Part shown: positions 52,108 through 61,836 of the stretch, piece after piece
Layout: each line of letters begins with the position of its first letter
Position numbering within the stretch: the first letter of the stretch is position 1
Assembly: GCA_905147135.1 (NCBI GenBank)
Contig: LR990054.1
Span: 15,971,001 to 16,035,000, forward strand
From: Blastobasis lacticolella
Taxonomy: Eukaryota > Arthropoda > Insecta > Lepidoptera > Blastobasidae
Direction of reading: 5' to 3'
DNA: 64,000 bases
The notes under the pieces: model-generated
Seen by the model: only the letters and a program-made list of their open reading frames with translations
Databases searched by the model: none
Told to the model about the DNA's origin: nothing
Program-made: the position numbers and the translations under genes

Positions 52108-52490
52108 CTAGCTTTTGCCCGCGACTGCGTACGCGTGGAAATCGTTTTTTAAAAGGGCAGTTCATCTTTTTCCCGAGCGACCATTTTAAATGACCTCCCT
52201 AATGTATGGAATGTACCCTACCCTACACCTACCCTAACCTACCCTACACCTACCCTACACCTACCCTACACCTACCCTACACCTACCCTACACCTACCCT
52301 ACACCTACCCTACAACTACCTTACACCTACTCAATATCTACCCTACAACTACTTACTTAAATTGTATAAAAAAAAAAATTAAAAAAGTCCTGGTTCTAAG
52401 CTACCTCCCCACCAATTTTCAGCCAAATCGGTTCAGCCGTTCTTGAGTTATAAAAAGTGTAACTAACGACTTTCTTTTATATAGATTTAG
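52108..52490 (+). repeat. ACTAGC-type repeat with an internal minisatellite
   Basis: ACTAGCTTTTGCCCGCGACT GCGTACGCGTGG at 52108, then TACCC-based minisatellite at 52213-52352, then CACCAATTTTCAGCCAAATC GGTTCAGCCGTTCTTGAGTT at the 3' side. The middle is expanded relative to 43670-43895. Confidence 0.7.
52213..52352 (+). repeat. 11-bp minisatellite (CTACCCTACAC)n
   Basis: About eight near-perfect units of CTACCCTACAC followed by degenerate ones (TACCTTACACC, CTCAATATCTA). The reverse complement occurs at 54186-54250 in a minus-strand member of the same repeat family. Confidence 0.9.
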
Positions 52491-52639
52491 GTGTCAACTC
52501 AACTACCACCTAAGATTGGTGCAATCGGCCATAAGTATAATTATATAGAGTGCAAGTTTCCGTGCAACAGTCTCTTGTCTGTCTGCCGGTCGGTATATTT
52601 TAATGTTTGTATAAACTATAGATTGTGACGCTGCATTGT

Positions 52640-52705
52640 TTTTTTTTATGCTACCCAGTGACAAAAGAGGAGACAGCCCACCTGATGGTAGGTGGTAACT
52701 GTCGC
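52640..52705 (-). repeat. LINE tail, minus strand
   Basis: GGAGACAGCCCACCTGATGG TAGGTGGTAACTGTCGCC is the reversed LINE ending CATCAGGTGGGCTG. Confidence 0.55.
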
Positions 52706-53500
52706 CGATATGACAGTTACGATAAGATTCATGCATTTAGGATGCAGGCAACAATAACCGCAGCTGCGTTGTCACTATGAGGACTAAGATGAAATACCTG
52801 ATGCCTGTTATAGTATTGTTTATTAGTAAACCTACCTACAAGCCTATAATGTACTTAATAGTATATAATAGTTCCTACCAGCCTATCTATTGTTTTACGA
52901 AGAATGTGGTTATCACAACCCATCCTCACAACAAATCCATTATAAAGAGCAAACAATATTACAATCGCTAAAGAAAACAACATAACCCCTGGGCACAGTG
53001 CAGAACTCACCTATGATAAAACACGAGATAATTCTGAAGAATAGCATCAGACACACGTCCCACAATTTCTAATCTTATCGAGGTGTCAAGACGCATGTCA
53101 CGCTCCATCAGCCGTCGGGCGTCGCTGTGAAAGTATTGTTTGTGATGCGCCCGCGCAGCGCCGTGCTGTATCAATACGGCGCCCAGTTTTTTGCGACACG
53201 CGTTTGTTGGGATCAGAGGGGTTCTTTTGACCGATTATTAAAAGATATAGATAAGATATGCTTGCGGTCGCCGATCTTGCGGGCTCTGATGGTAGGTACC
53301 GCAGTAAAAAGCAAAACACCACAAATTACGGAGAACGCTTCATACAGCACCTAGTTTTATAGACACGTGTTTGTTGGGATTAGAGATTCTAACAAATTAA
53401 TGTAAGCATCCGCTCATGGTAGTTAGTGCATGGAAAGTATGGTTATTGCTGTATTGAGACATTCTACCCGACGTATTTGACTAAGGTACTATTGCACACG
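52706..53500. other. No gene seen; repeat scrap and a 23-bp direct repeat
   Basis: ACACGCGTTTGTTGGGATCA GAG at about 53198-53220 recurs with two changes at about 53363-53385. 53275-53335 carries the CAGTAAAAAGCAAAACACCA piece shared with 18650 and 21455. Confidence 0.4.
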
Positions 53501-53504
53501 TGAT

Positions 53505-53595
53505 ATACCTGACCAAATCCTGGATCATGGTCAAGTTGAACCCCGACCCTCGTGCGCGAGAGCACAACCGGGACTTTAACGGCAAAATTATGACT
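53505..53595 (+). mobile_element. SINE-C 3' fragment
   Basis: ACCTGACCAAATCCTGGATC ATGGTCAAG to CGAGAGCACAACCGGGACTT TAACGGCAAAATTATGA. Only the last 90 bp. Confidence 0.75.
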
Positions 53596-54054
53596 ATTGC
53601 ACACGTAGGTAGATGATAGTACATGGTTTCCCCCTGATGTTAATAAGTATAAATAAATATTTCAATATTATTCGTCTATTTACTAAACAAAATAAACTTA
53701 TAACACTTAAAGACCATACATATTGTATTGGTACTTCAAGTTTTTATAAATACATAATTGCTCCTTTGAAAGATATAAGCTGAAACGTTGGTATTCAAAG
53801 ATTTTTTGGAATGGAGACAAAGCGAAATTAATTATAATGCCCTCTTAGGCTGTTTTATTGGCTAGGGAACCACACGGTCCGGTGGTCCGCTTGATGGAAA
53901 GACTCATCGAAATCAAAGTTAGACAAATAGAAAATAGAGAGAAAACATTTTATGAACATGTAATACCTACCTAGATAAGATCGATTTTGATTAAGCACCC
54001 GAAAACTCATTCGCTTGTTTGATCTAAATGTTCTTTAAAATACCCTCTTCTATA
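53596..54054. other. No gene seen
   Basis: AT-rich; AACCACACGGTCCGGTGGTC CGCTTGATGG at 53868-53898 may be a LINE tail remnant. Confidence 0.35.
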
Positions 54055-54300
54055 TCTATACATATTACATAGTAGTATAAAACGAAATTGCGTCCCGTAA
54101 TCTGTCCCTATGTATCTAATAGATAGAGTGAATCAAGAGGAAAGTTTATAAGCAAGAAAATAAAGTAGGTGTTTGATAGGTGTAGAGTAGATATGGGGTA
54201 GGGTAGGTGTAGGGTCGGTGCAGGGTAGGGGTAGGCTAGTGTAGAGGTTGGACGCAAGTTCGCCACACGAACGAAATCGCGCCGAGTCCACTAGCTGTTC
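54055..54300 (-). repeat. ACTAGC-type repeat, minus strand, with internal minisatellite
   Basis: Reversed boxes: TAATAGATAGAGTGAATCAA GAGGAAAGTTTATAAGC and CGAACGAAATCGCGCCGAGT CCACTAGCTGTT. Between them GGGTAGGGTAGGTGTAGGGT repeats (54196-54245), the complement of the array at 52213. Confidence 0.65.
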
Positions 54301-54817
54301 AATAAAACAGATACATCAGCGAACGAATCTGCACTTACACTAGGCGAATAAGCTCGCTCGCTTGGTCTGATGCACCGAGGACACTGTTTGTACAGAACAA
54401 ACCTTACGGCTTACAATTAAGAAGCCACAGACAGACGTGTAGGAGCTTATAGATGACAAAATGAACGACGCGTAATTTGTTGTAAGACCATGATTTTAAC
54501 AGCCATACAAATCAAAACACCTTCACACATCCTCCTCCTAACCTTATACCTTACTTGGTAATAGCGCCATTTATAAATAGAAATACTGGCAACATTTTAA
54601 ACAAATACTGTTAATTAATGCCGATGCGACCACCCACATGTCGTTGAGTTGCTCATTTTGGTAGAATCGTAGGAGATTTAATGTTGCAACAATTGCAACT
54701 CATTATGGTCGACCTTCGAACATGATAATCTTTATGTAGTTCTAGAGTCAAACGTAGTGGGGGCTCGGTTAGCTGTAAGCGCCAGAAGTGCAGTCAGAAA
54801 ACATTAATATTGAGTTT
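54301..54817. other. No gene seen
   Basis: No recognised repeats or domains. Confidence 0.4.
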
Positions 54818-55060
54818 GACGACTTCAGTTGGTTTACATGCCACACAGAGGTCCCGGGTTCGATGCCCGGCCGAGCAGAAATTGAAATGATGTGTTTTAA
54901 TTTCTGTTACGAGTCTGGGTGTACTATGTATAATAAGTATGTATTTAAAATAATGTATAACGTAGTTAATTAGTTATCTAACACCCATAACACAAGCTTT
55001 GCTTACTTTGGGGCTATGTGGCAAAATCTTAATTTGTCCAAGCATATTTTTCTTTAAATT
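54818..55060 (+). mobile_element. SINE-B copy with a shortened head
   Basis: TGACGACTTCAGTTGGTTTA CATGCCACACAGAGGTCCCG lacks part of the A-box side. B box GGTTCGATGCCC, body and CATATTTTTCTTTAAATTTT tail follow. Confidence 0.8.
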
Positions 55061-55184
55061 TTAAATTAATTGCATGATAAACATTGTTAATGTTATGTTG
55101 CGTACTTGGTGTTGTAAAAACCTCGAGACTGCAAGTCTGAAATTATAAACTCGACTTTGTTTTGCAGGGATCGGTGACCTAAAC

Positions 55185-55262
55185 ACTCATGAATCTAGAG
55201 CTCGAGCTTGAGAATCTAGAGCTAGAGAGTCGAACTCGAGCCGTAAACAAAGCTCGAGTTTT
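55185..55262. repeat. Cluster of CTCGAG/TCTAGA words
   Basis: AATCTAGAGCTCGAGCTTGA, GAATCTAGAGCTAGAGAGTC, GAACTCGAGCC and AAGCTCGAGTTTTG are degenerate copies of a self-complementary word. Confidence 0.7.
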
Positions 55263-55413
55263 GTACAAAATCGACTTCAAAAACTTGTATTTTCCTACTG
55301 TCCATGTGTTGTTACTCGTATGTTGCAACCTACCCACTATCAGTAAAGTCTAATCAAGGCAGGTTAAGATGCTGTCTTCAAGCTTGTTAAGCTTTATTCT
55401 ACTGTATACTTAC

Positions 55414-55672
55414 TGCCAGCCTTGTGGTATCCGGCACCGTAGAATAGCACCAACCCCTTACACTCGTGGGTGTCGTACAAGGCGACTAATTCGAGGCAAA
55501 AGTTCTAGAGTCAGCAGCGGGAAAATGGAAAATGGGCAACGGCGTTTTCCATATTTATATTTACAACACTGTGATCTCCACGAAGCCTACGAAGCGTGGA
55601 GATTATGGCAATAATCTATTCATAAAAACCAAGCCTACAGTAGGCTGTTATGGTGTGGATAATGATAATACT
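55414..55672 (+). mobile_element. SINE-A copy 7, diverged
   Basis: GCCTTGTGGTATCCGGCACC GTAGAATAGCACCAACCCCT through CGTGGAGATTATGGCAATAA; the 3' third is rearranged (CCAAGCCTACAGTAGGCTGT TATGGTGTGGATAATGATAA). Confidence 0.8.
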
Positions 55673-56454
55673 TACTTGTTAGGTAGTTTGGTTCCCGCGT
55701 ACACGATTTAAATTAAAATATGTTTAAAAAACTTGAAAGGCTGACTTCACTAGCCGATACCGTGTCTAAACGCCGTCAATCATTGGACACGGTCTTCTCT
55801 AGATCGCATCATCATTCGGTAAGACGGTAACTGAAAAGACGTAGGTAAAAAAGGCAATATTTTGTTCACGAACACTACCAGAATAAGTAAGTAGTTGAGT
55901 TAACAATGTCGTATCAAATTGCATAGTAATTGCAGCCCAATTGCAGGCTGATGAGGGTTCTAAAGTAAAACTATTTGGAAAGCAAAACCGTACTAGTACA
56001 CATTAACTTTCCAAACGATTAAAAAAATATAGTAAAGTATAAACTATTCTCCAAAAAACCTAAAAGATACCTTGTTGATACGAGTTACTAAAATTTAAAA
56101 TAATTTTTTGAATACAAATTAATATTTATGTGTGCTGTAGTACTTGCCAAAAACTCAAATGCAATCTAAGTTAGTTGCAGTATTGTTTGTAAATAAATAT
56201 TTATCAATGTTAACTCGGTATAAAAATATAGAGTAGATATCTATTAATGTTTTTTTAGTTAATAATATAGGATTAAGTATAATTATTATTCCAGTTGCCC
56301 TCTCGTAAATTGTAAATTGCTATACCCCGGCGGGGTGTCACTATTAATGTAAGATCTATACCTATGTATAAAGTATGTGTAATGTAATTGAACCTATTAA
56401 TAGTGATAAAAAAATAAAAACTGTACCTATTAATAGTGATATCGCAATTATAGA
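55673..56454. other. No gene seen
   Basis: AT-rich. TATTAATAGTGAT recurs at about 56393 and 56427 around a 34-bp direct repeat (GTAC-CTATTAATAGTGATA). Confidence 0.4.
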
Positions 56455-56690
56455 ATAAATAAATAAACTTTTATTAGATCTATACATAGTATAAAACAAA
56501 GTCGTTTCCCGCTGTCTGTCCCTATGTATCTATGTACGCTTAGGTCTTTTAACTACGCAACGAATTTTAATGCGGTTTTCAACAATGGATAGAGTGATTC
56601 AAGAGGAAGGTTTATAAAAGTAGGTAGAGGTAAAGTAGGTGTAAGCATACGAAGTCGCATCGGGTCCAATAGTATAAGTTTATACAGATT
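56455..56690 (-). repeat. ACTAGC-type repeat, minus strand
   Basis: TTTTAACTACGCAACGAATT TTAATGCGGTTTTCAACAAT GGATAGAGTGATTCAAGAGG AAGGTTTATAAAAG, then CGAAGTCGCATCGGGTCCAA TAGT. Same order as 54055-54300, without the minisatellite expansion. Confidence 0.6.
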
Positions 56691-57164
56691 CAGCTGCACT
56701 ACCCATTTATTAAACAAAAGCAAATCCAACACCCTAAACCAAACATACTATTTCCCTCACGTACTAAGTGCATAGCAAACACTCTGTATCAATTTACTTG
56801 TGGGTTGTGATGAAACGCATCGTCATCAATAGTAGCTACCCCAAGCCCATCCAATTCTGAGTCACGATATGACTGACCCTCCATCCACGTTTGCCCAGAA
56901 ATAATGAAATCCATAAACAAACTTTTATTTACCGCTCCAATGCCCCATTTACAATAAACGTTGCTCCCAAATGCATTTATTCTATCGGCAAATGTATTTT
57001 TGTGTGTTGCTTTTAGTATTTTCGTTCAGTAATCCATCATGGAAATGTTACTAGTCCATTTTGTGGCAATATCTATTAAAGGTAATTAAGTAGACAGATA
57101 AATAAATATACGTCTGTTTTAAGTTTGTAAGGGTGGTTCAGGCTTAATTAAAATTTTAAAAGAG
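56691..57164. other. No gene seen
   Basis: AT-rich; ends with the left copy of the 20-bp duplication of the next SINE. Confidence 0.4.
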
Positions 57165-57184
57165 TACTTTGATAAATTAATAGG

Positions 57185-57526
57185 AGCGTTGGTGGCCGAG
57201 TGGTTAAGGTATCCAACTCGTTAGCGAGAGGCACCGGCTTCGAATCCCGATGGGGCCATGTACCAATGACTCTTTTCTGAGTTATGTACATTAGTTGAAT
57301 TCTAACCGATGCACCGTGATGAAACCTGCAAATTCAGGCAACTGAATTTGTAACCTTGATCCAATGTGGTCAGATTCCCCTGGTAGCAGGGTCACGGAGG
57401 TCAGATGATAGTCGCTCCACTGTATTTACCTGATCGCCAAATCCTGGATCATGGTTAAGGCGTGCCCCGGGCCCTCATGCTCGAGAGCACAACCGAGACA
57501 TTAACGCTAAGATGATGATTATTTTT
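57185..57526 (+). mobile_element. SINE-C copy, full length, 20-bp target-site duplication
   Basis: 57165-57184 and 57527-57546 (TACTTTGATAAATTAATAGG, one mismatch) bracket the element. The head GCGTTGGTGGCCGAGTGGTT carries a perfect tRNA A box (TGGCCGAGTGG) and GCTTCGAATCC B box, like serine tRNA. The 3' end is TTAACGCTAAGATGATGATT plus T-rich tail. Confidence 0.92.
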
Positions 57527-57546
57527 TACTTTGATAAATTATTAGG

Positions 57547-57622
57547 TGCGTCGGTGGCCGAGTGGTTAAGGTATCCGACTCGTTAGCGAAAGGTACAGGT
57601 TCGAATCCCACTGCGGCCATGT
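57547..57622 (+). mobile_element. Second SINE-C head, truncated
   Basis: TGCGTCGGTGGCCGAGTGGT TAAGGTATCCGACTCG and GGTTCGAATCCCACTGCGGC CATGTACCA, with intact A and B boxes, then an abrupt switch to LINE sequence. Not a functional tRNA gene: the acceptor arm does not pair and the SINE body starts as in other copies. Confidence 0.8.
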
Positions 57623-57935
57623 ACCATGTACATGTGTTCTACCGGCTGTTCAATGGGGAGTGTTCTGAGGAACCTGTTGATCTGGTGCCCACAGCAGAAA
57701 TCCGCCATCGCACCACCCGCCGCGGGCTGGGAACTCATCCTCATTACGTAGACCCTAGTGGTGTCCATGCAAAAAATCGAAAGAACGTTTCTCGCTCATA
57801 CGATTCGTATGTGGCATGAGCTACCAGCCACAGTGTGTTGTTTGGACGGTGTCGCTAATGTCCATAGGCGGCGGTGACCACTTTTCATCAGGTGACCCGC
57901 TTGCCTGTTTGTCTACCGAATTACATATAAAAAAT
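57623..57935 (+). pseudogene. LINE RT C-terminal relic joined to a SINE head
   Basis: The frame 57562-57819 passes from the SINE head into FYRLFNGECSEEPVDLVPTA EIRHRTTRRGLGTHPHYVDP, the LINE C-terminal region. A frameshift near 57770 moves the rest (RTFLAHTIRMWHELPATV, GVANVHRRR) to another frame. The tail TCAGGTGACCCGCTTGCCTG ends near 57935. Same C-terminal family as 10214-10414. Confidence 0.75.
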
Positions 57936-58540
57936 CGACCAAAACCTACCCAGTATTTCTAGACGGCAAAAACATATATATCTGATACCCGCAGTGAGTA
58001 GTAAGTTCCTTGCTCATACTCATCCAAAGTCTTACCACCGCAAAAGAAAAATACAAATTTCAGCGTTCTACCAAAATAATACTAAGTAGCTACAACACCG
58101 ACACTAAACTGGGGTCGTTTATTTATCTACGAATCAATTAGTGGAGTGCTATCCAAAAATAACATTATCACTAAAAGCGGTACTAGCCGTGAATCCTGAG
58201 ACAAGACAGATGGAGTAAAAAAAAATACGGAGGGCACTTAAAAAAACAAGGGGCAGGGAGGAAGTACATAATTAAGCGTACTTCTGAGCCATCAATGAGC
58301 CCGAAAAGAATGTGGCATTTGAGAGCACACGGAGTGATATATTGTTACGAAACGCTGGTCGTTTTGTGATGTAGGTTAAGGTTGCCGTGGTATTTATATC
58401 AGTGATTCTTGTTAATGGATGATGTTGTAGTTAGGTCTAATGATTCGGTAGATTTTTATATAGGTATTCATATAGGCAAATAGGTTTGGATTGGTATATT
58501 GTCTTGGGCTGGGGTTTACATTTTAAAGGGAGGAAAGCAC
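57936..58540. other. No gene seen
   Basis: AT-rich, purine-rich at 58210-58270. The sequence flanking SINE-A copy 8 is continuous across the insertion. Confidence 0.4.
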
Positions 58541-58549
58541 AGTACAATT

Positions 58550-58813
58550 CATCATCATCACAGCCCGAAACAGTCCACTGCAGGACTTAGGGCCTCTCCC
58601 ACGAAAGGGGAGGTTATTGCCATAATCTCCACGCTCGGCAGGCGGGTTGGAGATCGCAGTGTTTAAATAATATAACAATGGAAAATGCTGCTGCCCATTT
58701 TCAAGATTACGGAGACTCATGATGTTTTGCCTCGAAAACATTAGTCGCCTTGTACGACACCCATGAGCGTAAGGGGTTGGTGCTATTCTACTCTGCCGGA
58801 CACCACACGGCCA
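58550..58813 (-). mobile_element. SINE-A copy 8, minus strand, young, 9-bp duplication
   Basis: AGTACAATT at 58541-58549 and 58814-58822. Minus strand starts GGCCGTGTGGTGTCCGGCAG and ends GGGCTGTGATGATGATG. About four differences from copy 3. Confidence 0.9.
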
Positions 58814-58822
58814 AGTACAATT

Positions 58823-59061
58823 ACATGGAGGAAAATAAGGGGAGTAGGGGCGAAGAGGTGCCCCATAAAAGGTTGAAGGAGCGATCGTCGCACAAAGTAA
58901 TATCTCATCTCAGCACATGGGCTTGTTGAACTTCGTAGAGCCTTGTCTCTGTCACACGCGTGTGATACGGAGCCGAAACAAGTCGACTAGGTACTTATAC
59001 TTATGCCCAATTTTACTATACTCAGGCGACTTTTAAGTTGGCGCCTTAAGATATTCCTAAG
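58823..59061. other. No gene seen
   Basis: Purine-rich at 58830-58900 (AAAATAAGGGGAGTAGGGGC). No recognised element before repeat K. Confidence 0.35.
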
Positions 59062-59245
59062 CGTTTAGGAGTCACAAAATCAGTGTCATACAGTTAACAG
59101 TGATTTTGTGAGTTTCGTTTTTACTTAAGGTTGGAGTTGGTGCAATGCTTTTTCTTGTTTGGAATATTTTAAATCAATTAGGCGTCAACTTAAGCGTTGG
59201 TGGCGTTAAGGCATTTGGTGCAATCGGGCACGTGACTCCTAAACG
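59062..59245. mobile_element. Inverted-repeat element containing repeat K, copy 2
   Basis: CGTTTAGGAGTCAC at 59062-59075 and GTGACTCCTAAACG at 59232-59245 are perfect inverted ends. Inside, TCACAAAATCA / TGATTTTGTGA makes a second hairpin at about 59072-59111. The left half matches 51748-51850. Confidence 0.55.
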
Positions 59246-59875
59246 GAGTTTCCTAAACGTAAGCTCCGGACTATCACGCGGATCATACCTTCTTAAACCC
59301 TATTTCTGTCTCTCTAACATACGCGTCAAAGATTCTCGTTTTTTAAAAACAGAAACGACCAGAGTTTACTCCTGTGTTTTTCGTCAGCCGTGACAGTGAC
59401 GAAAGTAAAACGAAATCTTAAGTTACGTGTAACATGCAGTAAAGGGCTTTTGTAATATTCCTATATTTAATACAGGTTATCCGTATCTATATTCATACGT
59501 AGATGATGAAGAAGACCATAAAAATCGTCGAGGTACAAGGTCATCAAATAATCCATCACACGTACCTACTATCAACTATAGTTATACTTAAATCTTTCTA
59601 CGCATACTAAGTTTATACTTAACCACTTTTAACAAAAACAGCACCCAAGAAATTCCACTGCACAAAATCCACTACGACCCGAGTTCAACAGTCGAAACAC
59701 AATACGTCCTCATATCAATTTCTCACGTAAACCCTTCGAGAAATGTTAAGTACACACACCCAGCAGCACCTAAAATTGCTGACGTGCAGTTCTATTTTCA
59801 CCCTTATTTACATCGAGATAAGGATGATCTGAAGTACAAAAAACGTGTACCTTAAAGTCTTGTAAGTTCAGCATA
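59246..59875. other. No gene seen
   Basis: No recognised repeats or domains. Confidence 0.4.
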
Positions 59876-59990
59876 AGGAGTGGACGCAGATACCGTGACG
59901 TCACAGTCGACCGCCGCGGGCGCTCCCACGGAATCGCTTGCGCAGGCCGGGAACATCCTTCCTATTTCTCTGACATATTTCTGCGAAGCA
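59876..59990 (+). repeat. Coding-like block, copy 1
   Basis: AAGGAGTGGACGCAGATACC GTGACGTCACAGTCGACC... matches 60604-60720. One frame gives GVDADTVTSQSTAAGAPTES then a 7-bp deletion shifts it. GC-rich, unlike the flanks. Confidence 0.65.
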
Positions 59991-60030
59991 TTCATGCCAT
60001 ATAAGTGGCACGATGTGGTCATTGCCTAAG

Positions 60031-60105
60031 AAAAAGGCGTGACGTTATGAATGAGAAAATGCGTTATTGATGGAAAAAAGGCGTGACGTTATGAATGTGA
60101 AAATA
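60031..60105 (+). repeat. Direct repeat pair, about 30 bp
   Basis: AAAAAGGCGTGACGTTATGA ATGAGAAAAT at about 60030-60060 recurs as ...ATGTGAAAAT at about 60076-60105. Confidence 0.8.
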
Positions 60106-60204
60106 ACTGTTATAGTGGTTGTAGAATGCAATAAAGAGCCTGACTGGTTTCTGGCTACTCCAATAATACCGCGATAATGTGGAAACCGTATCATGTTCTC
60201 TGAA

Positions 60205-60485
60205 ATTATAGGACCAACATATTCGCTTTACATTGGCTAAGGATTGCCAGGCTAAGTGGCAGTGGGCAGGGCACATAGCTCGAAGAACAGATGGCCGATG
60301 GGGCAGTAAAGTTATCGAGTAGCGACCACGTAATGGAAGACCGCAGCGTGGGTAGGCCTCCCACAAGGTGGACCGACAACCCGGTAAAGATAGCAGGTAC
60401 CAGGGTACAGGACAGGCTTTTGTGGAGATATCTGGGCTCCACCTATCTCCTCCACACGGCAATAGGCGTCTTTCGGCTGATATGA
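60205..60485 (+). pseudogene. RTE-type LINE C-terminal relic
   Basis: Plus strand encodes, in broken frames, RIARLSGSGQGT-like, then DRSVGRPPTRWTDNPVKIAG, matching GRRSVGRPPTRWTDDLVRIA of the RTE element at 35825-36808. Ends CGGCTGATATGATGA, the RTE 3' terminus. Several short deletions. Confidence 0.8.
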
Positions 60486-60509
60486 TGAGCCAATAAGAAG
60501 AATTGTAAA

Positions 60510-60720
60510 ATCCAAATTAAGATCATCCCACAACCAAAAAGGCAACATTTGAAGTCACAAATCAGAGAGTTATCCGTGGAGTTACAGAACGTCAAAACGC
60601 TAAAGGAGTGGACGCAGCCACCGTGAAGTCACAGTCGACCGACGCGGGCGCTCCCACGGGTGCGCCGGCGCAGGCCGCAGACAAGGAACGTCCTTCCTAT
60701 TTCTGTGACGCCTTCTGCTA
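60510..60720 (+). pseudogene. Coding-like block, copy 2, unknown protein
   Basis: After TAA at about 60519 one frame stays open for some 65 codons: DHPTTKKATFEVTNQRVIRG, then VTERQNAKGVDAATV, ending ERPSYFCDAFC and a stop. The second half (60604-60720) is duplicated at 59876-59990. The sequence is GC-rich and looks like real coding sequence, perhaps a LINE ORF1 or a gene-derived insertion; I do not recognise the protein. Confidence 0.45.
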
Positions 60721-61442
60721 GACCAGTATGCACAATTATCGGCTGCAACGTCACTTAATGGCGCAATGGTGGCCAAAGATTTGGGACTGGCTGGTATCTA
60801 GTAGACCCAAAGTAAAACAGTAAAAAACTGTCAATGCAGACAGCGGTAGAACGATATTTAATTTTCTTTTAACGATAATTGAGGAATAAAAGCCCTGTTT
60901 GCTGCTTAGGATGTCTGTTAGGATTAGTTTATGGCGCTTTTACTTCTTTGCTACATCTTCTTCTTCTTATCATATTGATAGACTAAACTCTGATTTACAC
61001 TTTACCAGTATTCGGCGACGCGTACAGCGTTTCGACTGCCCTCGAACAAGTCATCCATTGCGCAAGTTTGGGAAACATCGAACATGAAACGAGGTGGTCC
61101 ATGGTTTTCGCGCCACACGCCACAGTCACACTGAGAACTGTCATTTGTAAATCCCCATATTCTCTTTATATCGTCTCCATTGGATTGGCAGCCTATTTAG
61201 TGCCTTCAAGGTTGTCTATGGAAGTTTTGTTTCAGCAGGAAGGATGGCAAAATTTGTTTGCAACTCAGTTGCATAAAAAATGTTGAAGACTGTTTCACTT
61301 GGCGCTCATGATAGCTAAATATTTTTGTGTATTATGGTGTAATAATCAAATAATTGACGAAATTAAAAGCTATCTCATACTAAATTCAAGGGAACCCAAC
61401 CGAATTATAATACCTCAACACAGAGTATAGCTAGTGTTAAAT
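60721..61442. other. No gene seen
   Basis: Frames at 60899-61087 and 61068-61286 have mixed codon use and no recognisable domain. Confidence 0.35.
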
Positions 61443-61536
61443 AAGAAGAGACTTGGCGGGTCACGTGGTTCGACTTGTGCTGCAAACGATCACCTGCGCG
61501 AAATCCCCTCCACTGCCATTTGACAAGTCTCTTCTT
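61443..61536. mobile_element. Small foldback element
   Basis: AAGAAGAGACTTGGC at 61443-61457 and GACAAGTCTCTTCTT at 61522-61536 pair at 14 of 15 positions. 94 bp, non-coding. Confidence 0.55.
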
Positions 61537-61589
61537 TCGTGATGCGGGTTATAAACTAAATACTAATTAACCTTCTGCAATTTTAACAT

Positions 61590-61836
61590 AAATAAATATG
61601 CTTGGACAATTCACAAAGCGCAATCTAGCCTCAAAGTTAACAAAACTTGTATTATGGGTGCCAGAAAACTGATATAAACTACTTATATATTTTAATACAT
61701 ACTTATCATATAACACCCAGACCCGTAACAGAAATTAAAATTCATCATTTCAATTTCCAGCCGGCCGGGAATCGAAGCCGCGACCTCTGCATGGCAGACC
61801 GTCATGTTAACCAACTGAACCACTCAGGTCGTCCCA
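61590..61836 (-). mobile_element. SINE-B copy, minus strand, full length
   Basis: Reversed tail AAATAAATATGCTTGGACAA, body CTAGCCTCAAAGTTAACAAA and CCCAGACCCGTAACAGAAAT, reversed head GGCCGGGAATCGAAGCCGCG and CTGAACCACTCAGGTCGTC. The B box has a mutation (GAAGCC). Confidence 0.85.

Noticed and set aside
52213..52352. Telomeric or CRISPR-like array
   Set aside because: 11-bp units without spacers and not TTAGG; it is a minisatellite inside a dispersed repeat.
55185..55262. Vector or adapter contamination
   Set aside because: Words are degenerate and spacing irregular; flanks are normal genomic sequence leading into SINE-A.
57547..57622. tRNA gene (serine-like)
   Set aside because: A and B boxes are present but the acceptor stem does not close, and the sequence is a SINE-C head found with SINE body elsewhere.
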